Positions 11,746 through 23,912 are shown, counted from the stretch's first letter. The stretch: DNA of 64,000 bases from Paguma larvata (GCA_030068075.1 CM057831.1:12877370-12941369); one strand, 5' to 3'. Notes: generated by a model not told the origin, from the letters alone. Translations and numbers: made by a program.

Positions 11746-12179
11746 GCTCAGGCCCCTGGCACGCCCCCACCCCAGCCGTCACTCACCCTGCACGGGGGCC
11801 CTTCCAAGAGGCGGAAGAGAAAGAGAGAATCTTCTCCTCCAGGGCCTTGGGGAGAAAGCATCCCTGAGCAGAGACCTAATGAGGGGTTCACAGGGAGAGG
11901 TGTTCTGCTGCATGAAAGTTCCCTGAACCGTGTTGAGTGGGTTAGGACCCTCGTACAAAAGCCTATTTGCATAGCCCTGAACTGGGATTTTAGCTTGGAG
12001 GGTTAGAGATAGGGTCTTGGCAGCGATTAGGAGCCAAATCTTATAAATATTTGCTGTGGGGACCACTTCATACTCAAGAGGGGAGGGGATGGTGAGGAAG
12101 CAGCCCCCTGGTGATCAGACTGGCAGTTTGGGGTCTGGCCAGGAGATTGCCACCTATGACCGAATGACTTTTAAATGGA
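11746..12179. other. Unique or heavily diverged L2-related sequence
   Basis: Phrases such as 'gcagagacctaatgaggg' and 'gagggttagagatagggtc' could be a continuation of the preceding L2, but the match is weak. No gene. Confidence 0.3.
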
Positions 12180-12364
12180 GGGGCGCCTGGGTGGCTCAGT
12201 CCATTAAGCATCTGACTCCAGCTCAGGCCGTGCTCTCACGGCTCGTGGGTTCGAGCCCCGTGTCGGGCTCTGTGCTGACGGCTCAGAGCCTGGAGCCTGC
12301 TTCGGATTCTGTGTCTCCCTCTCTCTCTGCCCCTCCTCCCTGCCTCAGAAATAAACAAACAAAT
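12180..12364 (+). mobile_element. Felid CAN-SINE
   Basis: 'ggggcgcctgggtggctcag' head, shorter head type, B-box 'gggttcgagccccgtgtc', tail 'aaataaacaaacaaa'. Well preserved. Confidence 0.97.
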
Positions 12365-12784
12365 GACACATGCTTGTTGTAGACCTGGCTGTCTTCCTGG
12401 GAGCCAGGGGCGGGACTGCCTGGGTGGGCTAAGGCAGACGCAGACAGGACTGAGGACGGAGGAGCAGGAAGGGACTGCAAACACGGGTGGCGGGCAGCAC
12501 TGCAGGGAGGAGCAGATGCTTCCAGAAAAGTGCTCTGGGGTCCCTTTGGAAGTGTTCACATTGTCACCAGGGTGGGGACCCAGCCACCCTTCAGGTTTCT
12601 TCCATTCTTGTGCAGTCTACTGAGTCTGCCCCCAGGTGCTGCGAGCCTGCCAAGGCCCCGGCAATGCTAAGGGGGTGCAGAAAGACAGGGTTCGCCTCTG
12701 CTCTCTTCCACCCCCCACCCCGACCCCCTAGCCTGTTTGGAAGGACCACAGAGGGGCAGGAAATTCGAGCCCCAAAGCCAGAAA

Positions 12785-12950
12785 ACTGGGTTCCGGAGTT
12801 TGGTTTGTGCCTGTGGCTGTATCAGCTGACCTCTTCGGTCCCCATTTCCTTGTAAGAAGGGCAGGAAGAGTCATCCTGCTTCCTGTGTCGAGATGACGTG
12901 AGGAGGCTGAGCGAGGTGGTAGAATAGCTCATCAGTGGAGAGCACCCCGT
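12785..12950 (+). mobile_element. MIR SINE
   Basis: 'tgtggctgtatcagctgacc', 'ggtccccatttccttgta' and 'agatgacgtgaggagg' follow the MIR core in order. Confidence 0.5.
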
Positions 12951-14394
12951 GTGTGGGGGGGAGGGGCTTCTAATGCTGAAGCCTCGCCCGCTGTGACATT
13001 CTAGCTGAGGGTGCACGCATGGGGACTGAGCTCCGCCCTGTGCTGGGGCAGATAATCACCAAGGCGCACCTCTCAGCGCCTCGCTAGTGCCGGCTCTGTC
13101 CCCTGAACTGAGACCATCTCGCCTGCTGCAAGAGGGCGTGAGGAAAGTGCAAACAGAATTAAGTCGGTGTGGCTTTTCCCTCTTAAGTGTCTGTCTAGAC
13201 ACACACCTGGTTCCTGGGAAAAGAAGGTCATAAGTCATGTGCTTGCTGCTTCGGGTGCCGAGAAGCCTGTGGTCTCCCTTCTATTCTGATGCCTTCCTGC
13301 CTCCGTCTCCTTACCGAGAACAAAGACAGGGCTCAGCGCTGGAGCCACCAGACAGCAGCCTTGAGGCTGTCACTGGAGTTGCCAAGGAAGCAGCACCCCA
13401 CCCCCCAGTGTGTCTGGAAGGCGATCGGGGCCTCCAGCCACCTCTCCTCTGTCTTTACCCAGGCGTTCTGGAAACAGCCGGGAAACCTCCCTCTCGATAG
13501 ACCGAGGAGTGATGTGGCTAACGTGTCTAAGTTGCTAAAGCATTCATATTCAGGAGTGAATGCTGGCCAGTTTCCATTTTCCCCGAGGACGGAGCGAGAA
13601 GAAATAGACGTAGACAGCCACAAGCCGGATTTAGGCTGGGGTTAAGAAAGAGCTTGGTATCGTTGAATAGAGTGATTTGCCCGGCTTCCTGCTCCTGCTT
13701 CTCTTTGGTATTCTAAGCTGGGGACACTTAACCTGCAGCTGTAAGTACAGCCTCGTCCCAGCATGGGCTTAATCCTGGCCCCAAGACGGAAGAAAGGAGG
13801 GCGCGCGTCCAGCGCGTACTGAGTGCTGTCTGTAGGCTGAAGCTGAGCACCGTGCTTTTGTCTCCTGTGCCGTCCTCAGCTCAGACAGACAGACGGACGT
13901 GCAGGGCTGGAGTCTGATGCGTCGGGCAGGTCAGCCCAGCTGCTGATGTCTTTCTCCCAGCGCAGTGTCTGTCCACCGGCGCCCTGCCTCGACTTGGCCC
14001 TGCCTTGGCTCTGCCTCTTTGCCTGGGCCCTTACGTCGAGGCCGTAGGAAGCTCCTTACTCTGTCTGCGGCCTGCCTCCCTAGCTGGCTGCCTGGACCGT
14101 CTGCCCCATCCCCGTCATCCTGGCTGTCTTTGCTTCCATGATAACGCCCTGTCTCAATCATTTCATGACTGGCTGAGTCTAGTTTTGACAAGAGTTGCTA
14201 AAACCCTCCAGTCCTTTCTAGAATGAGGTAGTGCTTGAAGAAGGAACACAATGGATTTTTCACATACAGAAAGAATACAGCAACTTCCGTGGGCGCACAC
14301 GAAGCGGGGCTTCCTGTCCTCTGGCCTCAGAGCTGGGGTGGGGACGGTAGTCTCACGGACTGCCTCCTCTCGGAGACGACCTCGTCGAAGGTGA
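12951..14394. other. Unique sequence
   Basis: No exon recognised. ORFs up to about 118 codons. 13800-13890 has a weak MIR/L2-like phrase ('gcgtactgagtgctgtctg'). Confidence 0.4.
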
Positions 14395-14565
14395 AAAGTT
14401 TTAGAGTCACATCTAGATTCGAGTCCCAGCTCAGACACTTCCCTGTCTGTGTGACCTTGGCCAGCTACCTGACCCCTCGGATCCCGAGTGCTGGCTCTTT
14501 TGGTAAAGGGGGATTGATAATAATACTGCCTCTTAGTTGCGAAGACGAGCTGAGGTGTGCGAGGA
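14395..14565 (+). mobile_element. MIR SINE
   Basis: 'gattcgagtcccagctcag', 'tgtgtgaccttggccagc' and 'gattgataataatactgcc' are MIR hallmarks. A 167-codon ORF on the minus strand across this point is therefore partly repeat and not credible as a gene. Confidence 0.8.
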
Positions 14566-15114
14566 GGCTTCGGAGGCCCGGCGTCCTCGTTCGTATTATT
14601 ACTGCCTCCTGCTTGCCCTTCTCGTTTTCCTTCAGGCCTCAGGGGTCCAGAGTTATTTGTAGACACCCCTTCTCATGCTGAAAAGGTGTTTCATTTCAGA
14701 ATCAGATTTATGTGGCCTGGGAGAGCTAGTTATGCCTCGCTCCCACCTCATATTCAACACCGGAATTTACAAAATAGAAAATTAAAGGGCAATGGCTAGA
14801 CTCGGGGCCGAAGGGACCCTCTTGGGCGTGGAGGTATTAGCTAGGTTCCTTCTGCCACCCAGCATCCTGGACCATGTGACAGAGAAGCCGAGAGAGAGGC
14901 TGGAAGTGAAAGGTGGAAATATGGGGAAGTATTAGGGACCTTTGTCTCCTAAAGATCAGTTAGAGAAAGGGAGAAGGGGATCAGAAAAGTAAGATTTGGG
15001 GAAACTGGGATTTGATGTATAAAACAATTCAAGTTCTTTCAGGAAACAAATTTATGTAAAGTGCACCTGAGTTGAGGAAGAGCAGTGGGCTGCCCTGCCT
15101 AGAAAATGGAGCAT
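14566..15114. other. Unique sequence
   Basis: No gene or clear repeat. Confidence 0.4.
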
Positions 15115-15175
<61 letters not shown>

Positions 15176-15180
15176 AGAGA
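15115..15180. repeat. Compound (TG)n-(GA)n microsatellite
   Basis: About 19 TG units switch directly at 15153-15154 into about 13 GA units. Confidence 0.98.
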
Positions 15181-16005
15181 ATGGAGGGGGGGAGAATCAG
15201 AAGCAAGGGCTTCTATTGGCATGACCTTTAAAATTACTTCTGCCGGTCACAGTCATAGCACACTAAGGTCTGCCGGGGCAGGATTGGTCATGAAATTGGT
15301 CAACACTGCATTTTGTGTTTGACGCTAGTTTATCGTAGACTGTTTTCTCCAGACATCCTCTAATGTGTCTTTGACCATGAGCAAACGAATACAGATTTTC
15401 CCCACCATACTCCAGGTCTCAAGGCTGAGTCCCCTGCAGCTCTACAGCCATGGGGGAGAAGGAGCCATTTGGGGTGGTGCCAGAGACCACCTCCCCTACC
15501 CTGATCCCAGGCCTGGACAGTGTGGGAGGCAGGGTGAGTGTGTGTGTGCGCGTGCGGCGCACGCCCTACCTCTGTCGGGATTTGCTCAGGGCTGGGAAGG
15601 CAGTAAGCTCTCCGGGTGGAGACGATGGTGCACAGTCATGGGTAGTTGGAGATTGGAGCGGGGTGGGGGGGGGGAGGCACCAGTACTAGGATGAGCACTT
15701 GGGACTTCATATTTACTTTGGGAAGGCAGAGGCTGGGAGGGGCAGGGAGGGATATAGACTCAAGACTTTCGTTATGTGTTAAGAATTTTACTGTGGGGGG
15801 GATGCCGTATGGGATGGAGGGGGAGATACTGCAATAAAGGAAATGAATGAAGGGGTAATTGCTGTTTCCGAGTGTGATGGGAAGGATAGAGGGGCAGGAG
15901 ACGGTGGAGGAAGAGGAAAGGAAGAGAGAAGAATGGGGGACAGAAGAGAGAGAGCTGAATAGTTGAGGATAACTAAGTTATAAAAATTGGATGAGTTTAT
16001 GTCTT
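15181..16005. other. Unique, purine-rich sequence
   Basis: G/A-rich on the + strand (for example 15830-15960), with no gene. A G-run lies at about 15660-15674. Confidence 0.4.
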
Positions 16006-16007
16006 CA

Positions 16008-16340
16008 TGCAGTCATTCATTCTCTCAAGTAACGGTTACCAAGCACCAGGCGTTGTGCTGAGCGCTGCAGGGAAGACGCTGCTCAAGCTCTCCTGAGCTG
16101 ACTTGCTAATGACGGGGCTGTAGCCACAAAAATGGGCAATTACAGTCGCCGCGGGAGCACATAGGAGGGGCACTGGTCAGGGAGCTCGGGGAGGTGGTTT
16201 GGAAAGACTTCTTGGAACAGGTGACCCCTATACTGTGAGCTAGTCAACCAAGCCAAATACTAGAGTAAAGGCAAGAGAAATAATAGACACGCATGAGGCC
16301 GCCTGGTTGGCAATTGAGACATCGTGGGTGACCTTCAAGA
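16008..16340 (-). mobile_element. L2 LINE 3' end (antisense)
   Basis: 'caagcaccaggcgttgtg' then 'gctgagcgctgcaggga', 'gggagcacataggagggg' and 'gacttcttggaacaggtga' follow the reverse L2 3' end. Confidence 0.7.
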
Positions 16341-16867
16341 GAGCAGTTTGGGAAGAATCAAAGCTATGACAAAGGCAGTGTTTTCAAATACGGTGTGTTA
16401 ACAGAAAACTTGAGGTATGGCGAGGCCAACAGATCAGAGATGACGCGACGCGCAGGGCACATGGGGAAACACCAGGGCTGGTCAGCAGGCAGAGGAGTGA
16501 GGCTAATGTGTGGGTAAGAACCGTTATTGTGGTTTTCGTGGGAAGGGTGGGATGAGGTGGGGTGAGTAGGCTTAGGATGGGCTAGTTTGAGTCATTTCGG
16601 TGGGTCGCGGAGCAGGGGCTGTCCCTTGTTGCCCAGTACCTGGCCCTGGGATGGTGAGGGCAGGGAATGTGGCTTGGAATGGAAGAGCCCAGTAAGGGAG
16701 GTGGTTGGGGGGTGCAGGCTCAGGATTGGTTGGTTTGTATTTGAAAAGTGCTTTTGCAAGAGAATTATTCACCATCTTTAGGAATTGGCTAACCCTGAGA
16801 GGGTCAGAGGTCAAAGCCTCAATCCAGAAAATGACAGTCATGGTTAATACAGGCAGTTGAAAGAATC
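16341..16867. other. Unique sequence
   Basis: No gene or clear repeat. Confidence 0.4.
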
Positions 16868-16879
16868 ATCATAGATAAC

Positions 16880-17076
16880 TTTTTTTTTTTTAAGATTTAT
16901 TTATTTTTGACAGAGTGCAAGTGGGGGGAGGGGCAGAGAGAGATGGGGACAAAAGATCCGAAGCGGGCTCTGCATTGACGGCAATGACTTCCATGTGGGG
17001 GTCGAACTCAGGAGCCACGAGATCATGACCTGAGCCGAAGTTGGGCGCTCAACTGACCGAGCCACCCAGGCGCCCC
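16880..17076 (-). mobile_element. Felid CAN-SINE (antisense) with target-site duplication
   Basis: Poly-T start, GA-rich stretch, 'gagccgaagttgggcgctc' and 'cacccaggcgcccc'. Flanked by 12-bp duplications 'atcatagataac' at 16868-16879 and 17077-17088, which fixes both ends. Confidence 0.98.
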
Positions 17077-17088
17077 ATCATAGATAAC

Positions 17089-17300
17089 ATGTGATGACAC
17101 TATGGGTCAGGTACTCTTCAGTAAGTTATGTGTTTTAGCTCAGTTTTCACAGCGTCGTTTAGAATGAAGTATGAGTTTACAGATGAGGAAACTGAAGTTC
17201 AGAGAGATTTAGTAGCTTGAGCTAAGGTACGCAGCAAGGAAGTGGTCGGAGTCCCACCCAGCACTAGGCTTTCAGGCCAGTTCACCCAGCATGCTAGACC
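17089..17300 (-). mobile_element. MIR SINE (antisense)
   Basis: 'gagtttacagatgaggaaac', 'tgaagttcagagagattt' and 'caaggaagtggtcggagtcc' are the reverse complement of MIR. The preceding SINE sits at its edge. Confidence 0.8.
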
Positions 17301-18515
17301 GCCGCCCTCGTGGGTGCCCAGCAGGTCACCGCAAAGCGCAAGTTACATTCCATTAGCAGCAACCATTTTCATTCAAGGGGAGACTTTCTTGCATTTCTGT
17401 GGTGGCATGTTTCCTTTTCAAAACCCTGCACTTGATGCTACGACTTCCACCACGATAGAAGTGACGGCGTTTTGCAGCTGGATTAGCTGAGGATCAGAAA
17501 GATGGTGAGGCTTTTCCAAAGAGGCATCTCGGTTCAGTCGGGGAGCCAGACTCCCAACTCTGCTCTTCCGAAAGGACCTGGCGATTCCCTCCCTGGGAGG
17601 CAGGAGCAGGCTTCCCCCAAACATTGCTCTTCCTTCATTTGCATGCACACAAAGTGTCTCCAGGCTTCAAGGAACCTTTTGAAGGGGTAAAGACAAGTCG
17701 GTACTGAAGCCTTTGGAGCATTGAGTGAACCCAAATGAGATTTCCTTGGTAATTATGTTTTCCTTAAGGAAGTTTAAAGGAGGCGGTAACTAACAGGGCT
17801 TTATCAAAGACACAGCCTTTGCTCATCAGTAAATGGTGCTTCAATCCCAGAACCATAAACAAAAGATGTCGAAGGGTTCAAATTCTGAAGGCTGCAGTGA
17901 GCTGAAGAGGGAGAAAGGAAATAGGATTGGAGTATATGTTTCCATTTCTGGTAACTGGCCTTCGCTCCTGTTTGGGTGCCTACGGCTCCTAGGGTCTGTA
18001 ACCGGCTTCAGTTAGTATTATTAGCTCTTCTTGTAGGTACCCTAAGTGTTTCGCTTGGAGGCTGGAGCTCAGCCCCCAGCCTGGGAAGACCCTCTAGAGG
18101 TCTATGGTGGGAAGTGTCTTCTCCTTTACCCCTTAAAGGTGATAAGAGAGGCAGCCTTCAGGAGAGACTGAGCTGTAAGTGTTCTGTAAATGGGACAGCA
18201 GAGTAAGAAGGGGAGAGGTGGGGGACAGGGGTGGGAAATAGCCCCTGGGATTCCCTGTGCTTCTGGTCATTAGAAAGAGGACCTTGTCAAGGTCAGAACA
18301 GTTCATAGCAAGAATGGCCCAGACGTGCCACCCTCTAGGCTTCCTGTCCCACGTCCAAGTAGACACGTGCCTCCAGTACCCATTGCCAGTGATTTCCACC
18401 CAGTGCTGTGCTGGGCTTTGTTCCCATCCCCTGGCTTTTGTGCTGACCCTCAGCAGGAGGGGACAGCTAATGGATCTCCCTTGTGCATGCCCTGTGAGAA
18501 GTCTCCTCGTTATTA
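17301..18515. other. Unique sequence
   Basis: No gene. ORFs up to 128 codons without family resemblance. Confidence 0.4.
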
Positions 18516-18760
18516 GCACAGGGAAGGTAATAGGTAACGATCAGATCAGGGCTTTGAGGCCACCATTAACCAGCCTTTAACCAGCTCTCTGGCGTAGGGC
18601 AGGTCATTGAATCAGAGAGCAACAGGACCCACAGTTAGGAAACGGAGGTTCAGAGAAGAAATGGTCTTGCCCTGGGCCACACAGATATACCCGAGCGGTC
18701 AATTTCAGGCTTTGGAACCAGATCGTCAACCTAAACGTTGGTTTTTCCACATTAAGTCCC
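18516..18760 (-). mobile_element. MIR SINE (antisense), diverged
   Basis: 'gttaggaaacggaggttcag', 'gaagaaatggtcttgccc' and 'gggccacacagatatacc' follow the MIR antisense order. The outer boundaries are soft. Confidence 0.6.
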
Positions 18761-18871
18761 ATAGTTTCCCACGTGCTCTCCTGCTTATTTCCAGAACTGG
18801 GTCAGTGAGTCTTGCCCAGCCTTCCTCACAGTGGGCAGGGCATCTGAAACTGCTTTGAAGCTATGAAGCTC

Positions 18872-18903
18872 TATACCAGTGGTTCTCAGTGGGGGTGGTA
18901 CCG
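18872..18903 (+). mobile_element. MER20 hAT element, left part
   Basis: 'accagtggttctcagtgg' and 'gggggtggtaccga' match the left end of MER20. The copy stops where a poly-T L1 end begins and appears to resume at about 19927. Confidence 0.6.
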
Positions 18904-18961
18904 ATTTTTTTTAATACTCTAAAAATTTGAGGTGTAACTACATACAGTAAAATTCACTTCT

Positions 18962-19181
18962 TTAAAAAAAATTTTTTTTTAAACATTCATTTATTTTAGA
19001 GAGAGAGACAGAGCATGAGTAGGGGAGGGGTAGAGAGAGAGAGGGAGACACAGAGTCCAAAGCAACTCCAGGCTCTGAGCTGTCAGCACAGAGCCCGATG
19101 CAGGGTTCGAACTCACAAACCGCGAGATGATGACCTGAGCCAAAGTCAGACACTCAACTGACTGAGCCACCCAGGCACCCC
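18962..19181 (-). mobile_element. Felid CAN-SINE (antisense) inside L1
   Basis: 'aaacattcatttattttag', 'gctgtcagcacagagccc' and 'gactgagccacccaggca'. The L1 text continues on both sides. Confidence 0.96.
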
Positions 19182-19414
19182 TAAAAGTCTCTTCTTACAG
19201 TGTACAATTCTATGAGTTTTGACAAACACAGACGAGCATCGAACCCTCACTGCAATCAAGATCACCTCCTGGAAATTCCTTTGTGTCATTTTGTTGTCAG
19301 ACCTTCTCCCCACCCTAGCTCCTGACAGCTACTAATCTGTTGTCTAGCTCTAAAGTTTTGTTTTGTTTCGTTTTGTTTTTTTGCCTTTTCCAAAAGATCG
19401 CAGAAGTGGACTCA

Positions 19415-19692
19415 GGCAGTGCTGTAGACTGGTAGATAGTTAGGTCCTGAGGCTGGAGTCCTTATGAATGGAATTAGTGCCCTTATCAAAGAGGCCCCAG
19501 AGAACTCCCTCTCCCCTTCCACCATGTTAGGACACAGAGAAGACACGACCATCTGTGAACCAGGAAGAGAGCTCTTCCTGGAGACTGGATCTGTGGTGCC
19601 TTGATCTTGGACTTCCCTGACTTCCAGAATCATGAGATATGAATTTCTGTTGTTTATAAGCCATTTAGTCTATGGTGTTCTAAGACCTACAG
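19415..19692 (+). mobile_element. MaLR (MST-like) solo LTR fragment inside L1
   Basis: 'tcctgaggctggagtcct', 'gaattagtgcccttatca', 'tgttaggacacagagaag', 'gccttgatcttggacttcc' and 'atttctgttgtttataagcc' come in the order of MST-type LTRs of the ERVL-MaLR class. No internal retroviral region is present. The 5' part of the LTR seems to be missing. Confidence 0.8.
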
Positions 19693-19926
19693 TAGTATAG
19701 CCTTTCAGTCTGGCTTTTTTTTCACTTAACATAATGCATTTGAGAGTCATTTGTGTTGTCGCCTATAACAAAAGTGTGTTCTTATTTATTGCTACATACT
19801 ACTCCCTTGTATGGATGGACCACAGTGTGTCTGTGTATCCATTCACTAGCTGAAGGACTTTTGGGTTGTTTCCAGTTTTGAATGACCATGAGCAAGGCTG
19901 CTATTTTATAGTAATATTAACAGAGG

Positions 19927-20060
19927 AGGCATTTTGTAAGTGTGTTGGGTCACTTCTGGCTTCACAATGATTGAGGGAGGAACATTACTGGTATTTGATG
20001 GACCAGCAGTCTTCAGGGTTCAAGAGAGTCCAACAGAATGAAGACGTATCCTGCTTCCTG
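19927..20060 (+). mobile_element. MER20 hAT element, right part
   Basis: 'cttctggcttcacaatga' and 'gaacattactggtatttgat' align with the middle of MER20, which continues from 18903. Diverged towards its right end. Confidence 0.5.
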
Positions 20061-20811
20061 CCAGACTTAGGTGTTCTCCTAGATGTGTATGTAAGTGATA
20101 AACTTACTGACCTATACATACCTGAACCTAGACAAGAAGCACATTTTATCTATCAATACAGAATATTTTTTTGGAAAAACTGAGTATGCATTGAATTTTC
20201 CACTAATGTAACTACTAAGTAATTTTGTTTTGTTCTGAACTTTACCAAAACTTGTCAACATTTTGGAAAATCCCATCACTCTTCATTAACGTAGCCAACT
20301 CCGCATGTGGCCTTTGAGTTGCTAGCACAATGTTCCCTGTTGGTCTGAATTTATAGTTGCTGTGCTCACGGTGATTCTGCATCAGGTGCAAACATCCACT
20401 TTGTTGTGTCTCGTGGGTTAGTCATACTCAAGTATTTACATCATAAAATACTTTATTATAAATTACCTGTGAAAATATTTCTTTGTATTATAGTCACGTG
20501 GATTTTCAAAAGCAATGTGATAGATGTGTGCAGTTACATATAAATTTTATTTCAGAATAGAAGAGGTGTGTTATAAAATACTGGTTATAGAAAGGGAGGG
20601 TTGGTTCTAATAGAGTTCATGACCCTTTACAGCAATTAGGTGGTCCAGATACTTTTTCCAGAAGCATAGACAGGGCCCTGTCCTGAGTGAAAGGTTTAGG
20701 TTGGCAGCTGGCAATTTTAGGAAAATATTCATGTTCTAGAGTTTGCTGAGGCAGAGGGCTTGTTTCCCTTGGCCACATCCAGAGGTATCTGGAAAAACAG
20801 TTCACTGAATG
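20061..20811. other. AT-rich unique sequence
   Basis: AT-rich with no repeat I recognise. Contains 'catcaggtgcaaac', 'tcataaaatactttatta' and several TAAT/ATTA motifs. A candidate conserved non-coding block, not a gene. Confidence 0.35.
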
Positions 20812-21712
20812 ATATTTATTGAGCACCTAATATGTACCAGGTGGTATCGCTGTCCACAAGGAGAATTTTCACGGCGGTGGTGGAAGGTATACATACTGAC
20901 AATACTTATATATACAAGTCAATGGAAAAGAGAAATACTGGCAGTGTAAGAGATAAGAGCAGGATAAAATAGTTAACAGTTTTGCCTAGGGTATGAGTTC
21001 AGACTTACGTGACGAGAAGGAGGCAGTGTTGGCAAAAGTATAGGGGAAAAGCATTCCAACCAGAGGGAACAGCGGGGGTAAAGGCCCTGAGATAATATGT
21101 ATATGGGGCTGTTTGGGGGACCAAAAAGAAGACCAGGTGTCTGGAACAGAGAGAATATAGAGAAAGTGCAAGGAGATGGAATCAAAGGAGATGCTCTGCC
21201 CCAAATTATGCAGGGCCTTAGGGGCCGTGGTTAGGTGTTGGAATTTGGCGGTCTACAGTAGGAAGTCGTGGGGTGGTGTGAAACAAGGGAATGACATAAT
21301 GTGAGTTATGCTTTAGGAAGACCCCCCTGACTGCCCTGCAGGGAGAGTGGAGGCAGGGAGACCAGGAAGCTAGTCTAGAAGAGGAGGCCTTGCAGGGGAA
21401 GGCACGGCGGTGGGAACTAGTCATTGAATTGGGGATGTGTTCTGAAAGGAGAATGGCCAGGGCCTATGGAGATGATTAATTTGGGGTGTGAGGGCAAGAG
21501 GTTTTGGGCCTGAGCAATTGGGAGGGAAGTGACACCATTTATTGAGAGGGGGATGACTGCTAGAGATGGCAGATTTGAGTGGGGATAGTGGCTTCTTTGG
21601 GCCAAGTTAAGTTCGAGGTACCTAGAAGACATCCATGTGGACATAGCAATGAATAGTTGGGGTAGATAAGGTCAGGTGAGAGACACGGGCTGGAGATAAT
21701 ATTGGAAAGTCA
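20812..21712 (-). mobile_element. L2 LINE (antisense), first half of a split copy
   Basis: 'tattgagcacctaatatg', 'agcattccaaccagaggg', 'gcagggccttaggggcc', 'gaccaggaagctagtc' and 'ggttttgggcctgagcaatt' run in reverse order of the L2 3' UTR and the C-terminal part of its ORF2 protein. The text breaks just after 'ggaaagtca' at 21704-21712 and resumes at 25748. Confidence 0.85.
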
Positions 21713-22654
21713 GCAGGAGAGATTTGGGGAAGATAGTGGCGGCCCAGTTTTCAAACCTTCCCAAATCCCCACATAAAGGAGACAGAACAATGGGAGGGCA
21801 AAGCCAAAACCCCGTAGGCAACAATGACAGTGAAACTAGGTGCCAGAGTTTCCCCATGGACCCCGAGTGACAATGGGATGGGGAGGACCCATTGAACAAA
21901 TACAAGACTCGTCGGTTATTGATGTCCATAGGTGAGGAGCAGGGAGAATAGAGGAGAGATGGGCCCGAGATCAGGAGAACCTCCAAGAAGCAGCAGATAT
22001 TCAGCGGAGATTCTGGGGGGGGTGGCGTTTGAGAGGAGCAGCTGAAATCGGGCCTCCTCGTTCTGCTCCCTCCAGTAGTAGGTGAGTGCAGGGAGCCCGC
22101 CCAGCAGACCGAAGGGGCTAGGATAGTTCCTGCATATTCTCAAACCTGACCTGCCAGCGCTCCCTGCCGGAGTCCCCTCTGGAGAGAAACTGCAGGGATT
22201 GGAATCAAAACCCAAAGGGTTGGGAAAATCATAATCAAGTCGAGGTTAGCGACGGGGAAGAGAACGGGACCAGGAGATCTCAGCCAGCAAGCCTCTGTAT
22301 TTTTAACCTTGCAGAAACAGGGCAAGAGGGAGCTCTGTGGAGTTAGAAAGGGCACCTGCAGGAAGCTTCTTTCTAAAAGTTCAGGAAAACTCATTTCACA
22401 CAAAAATGAAATGGTTGGATCCAAACCCCATAAAAGCTCCCGTCAGAGAGATTGAGGAGAGTCGTATCCCTGCAGGCAGTGAAAACAGGTGTGTCCAAGC
22501 AGGAAGACATGCTCCAAAACAAGAAAAAAAAAAACAAACCCACGAGCATGCTGTTTCCACAATGAGCTTAAATTTAACAGTGATACCAGACGTGAATCCA
22601 ACACAAATCGAGATTAGAAACACTCAGAAATTTAGCAATAGATTTTAAGAATTT

Positions 22655-22829
22655 GGGGTGCCTGCGTGGCTCAGTCGGTTAATCATCCAACTTTGACTCA
22701 AGTCATGATCTCATGGATTCGATGCCTGCATTGGGCACCATGTCCCGATTCTGTGTCTTCCTCTCTCTCTGTTTCCCTCTCTCTCTCTCTCTCTCTCTCT
22801 GTTAAAAATAAAGATTAAAAAATTAAAAA
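22655..22829 (+). mobile_element. Felid CAN-SINE inside HAL1/L1
   Basis: 'ggggtgcctgcgtggctcag' head, long (CT)n stretch at about 22781-22800 and an 'aaaataaagattaaaaa' tail. More diverged than most copies here. Confidence 0.95.
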
Positions 22830-23689
22830 GAAAGAATTAGATATAAAAGCAAAAATATCATTTTACAAATAGAGACTAAATGATAAGGAACATGAGAGGG
22901 AATAAACCTGGTCACTAATGCCTAAGAGAAATAAAAGACATAAAGGAAGGAAAAAAACGAAAACCAAAAAGAAATTAAGAGGTAACCGTGGTGCGAGAAT
23001 GACGAATTATCGAAAAAGGCAAAGAAGATTCAATACATGGATAATAGGTGTCCCTGAAGAAAAAAACCAGAAACACAAGTATTGAAGTGAGATAATGAAA
23101 CAAATCCTAAAAATTAGAATTCAGAAAAAAATCTCCTGAAATTAAAAAAATCTATTTAAAGCAGCACGTCGATAGAGCACACTGTCTATTTGAAAATATT
23201 GACCCGGAAGGACCAAGACATATTCTAGTAAAATTGCCGAACTTTAAAGGAAAAGAAAAAAAAATCCTTAGGGCCTCTAAGCAGAAGAGTAAGTGACTGA
23301 CATGCGGAAGAAAATGATACTGTCATCAGACTTTTCTGCAGCCACATGTTATGACAGAAGAAAATGGAGTGACCTAGTAAAGGTGCTCCAGAAAGAAAAT
23401 GTGAATGGGAGAGCCAAGGATTTTCCACTCCACAGAATTGACCTTCAAGTATTAAGAGCGCAAGCTGTCATCAAAACGGCATGTTGAGAACTCAGAGAAT
23501 TTTGTTCCCACAGGCGCTTCCTCAGGAACCTGCTAGAGAATGAGTTCAGACCACCAAATGACCAGAGACACACGGACAGGGGCCCAGGAGTGAGCCTTAA
23601 ACATGCAGTTACTTGTGTCGCCAGAACTGTGTGAGGGTTGGAAGGGCTGTAGCATACGATGCAATGTAGACATCGCCTTAAGAAAGGCA

Positions 23690-23912
23690 GGGGGCGCCTG
23701 GGTGGCTCAGTCGGTTAAGCATCTTACTTCGGCTCAGGTCATGATCTCGCGGTTTGTGAGTTCAAGCCCCACGTCAGGCTCTGTGCTGACAGTTCCTAGC
23801 CTGGAGCCTGCTTCAGATTCTGTGTCTCCCTCTCTGTCTGCCTCTCTCCTGCCTGTGCTTGCTTGCTCTCTCTTTCTCTCTCTCTCTCTCTCAAAAATAA
23901 ACATTAAACAAA
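23690..23912 (+). mobile_element. Felid CAN-SINE inside HAL1/L1
   Basis: 'gggggcgcctgggtggctc', short head type ('cttacttcggctcagg'), B-box region 'gagttcaagccccacgtc', tail 'caaaaataaacattaaac'. Confidence 0.97.

Larger units (their letters stand above)
18904..19926 (-). mobile_element. L1 LINE 3' end (antisense), interrupted by a SINE and a MaLR LTR
   Basis: Begins with a T-run, then 'gaggtgtaactacatacag' and 'gtacaattctatgagttttg' (19201 on), 'ctggcttttttttcacttaa' (19700s) and 'tggatggaccacagtgtg' (19810s). This is the reverse complement of an old L1 3' UTR and ORF2 tail. It is broken by the SINE at 18962-19181 and the LTR at about 19415-19692. Confidence 0.8.

Noticed and set aside
14163..14666. 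167-codon minus-strand ORF
   Set aside because: Overlaps a MIR on the opposite strand; no domain.
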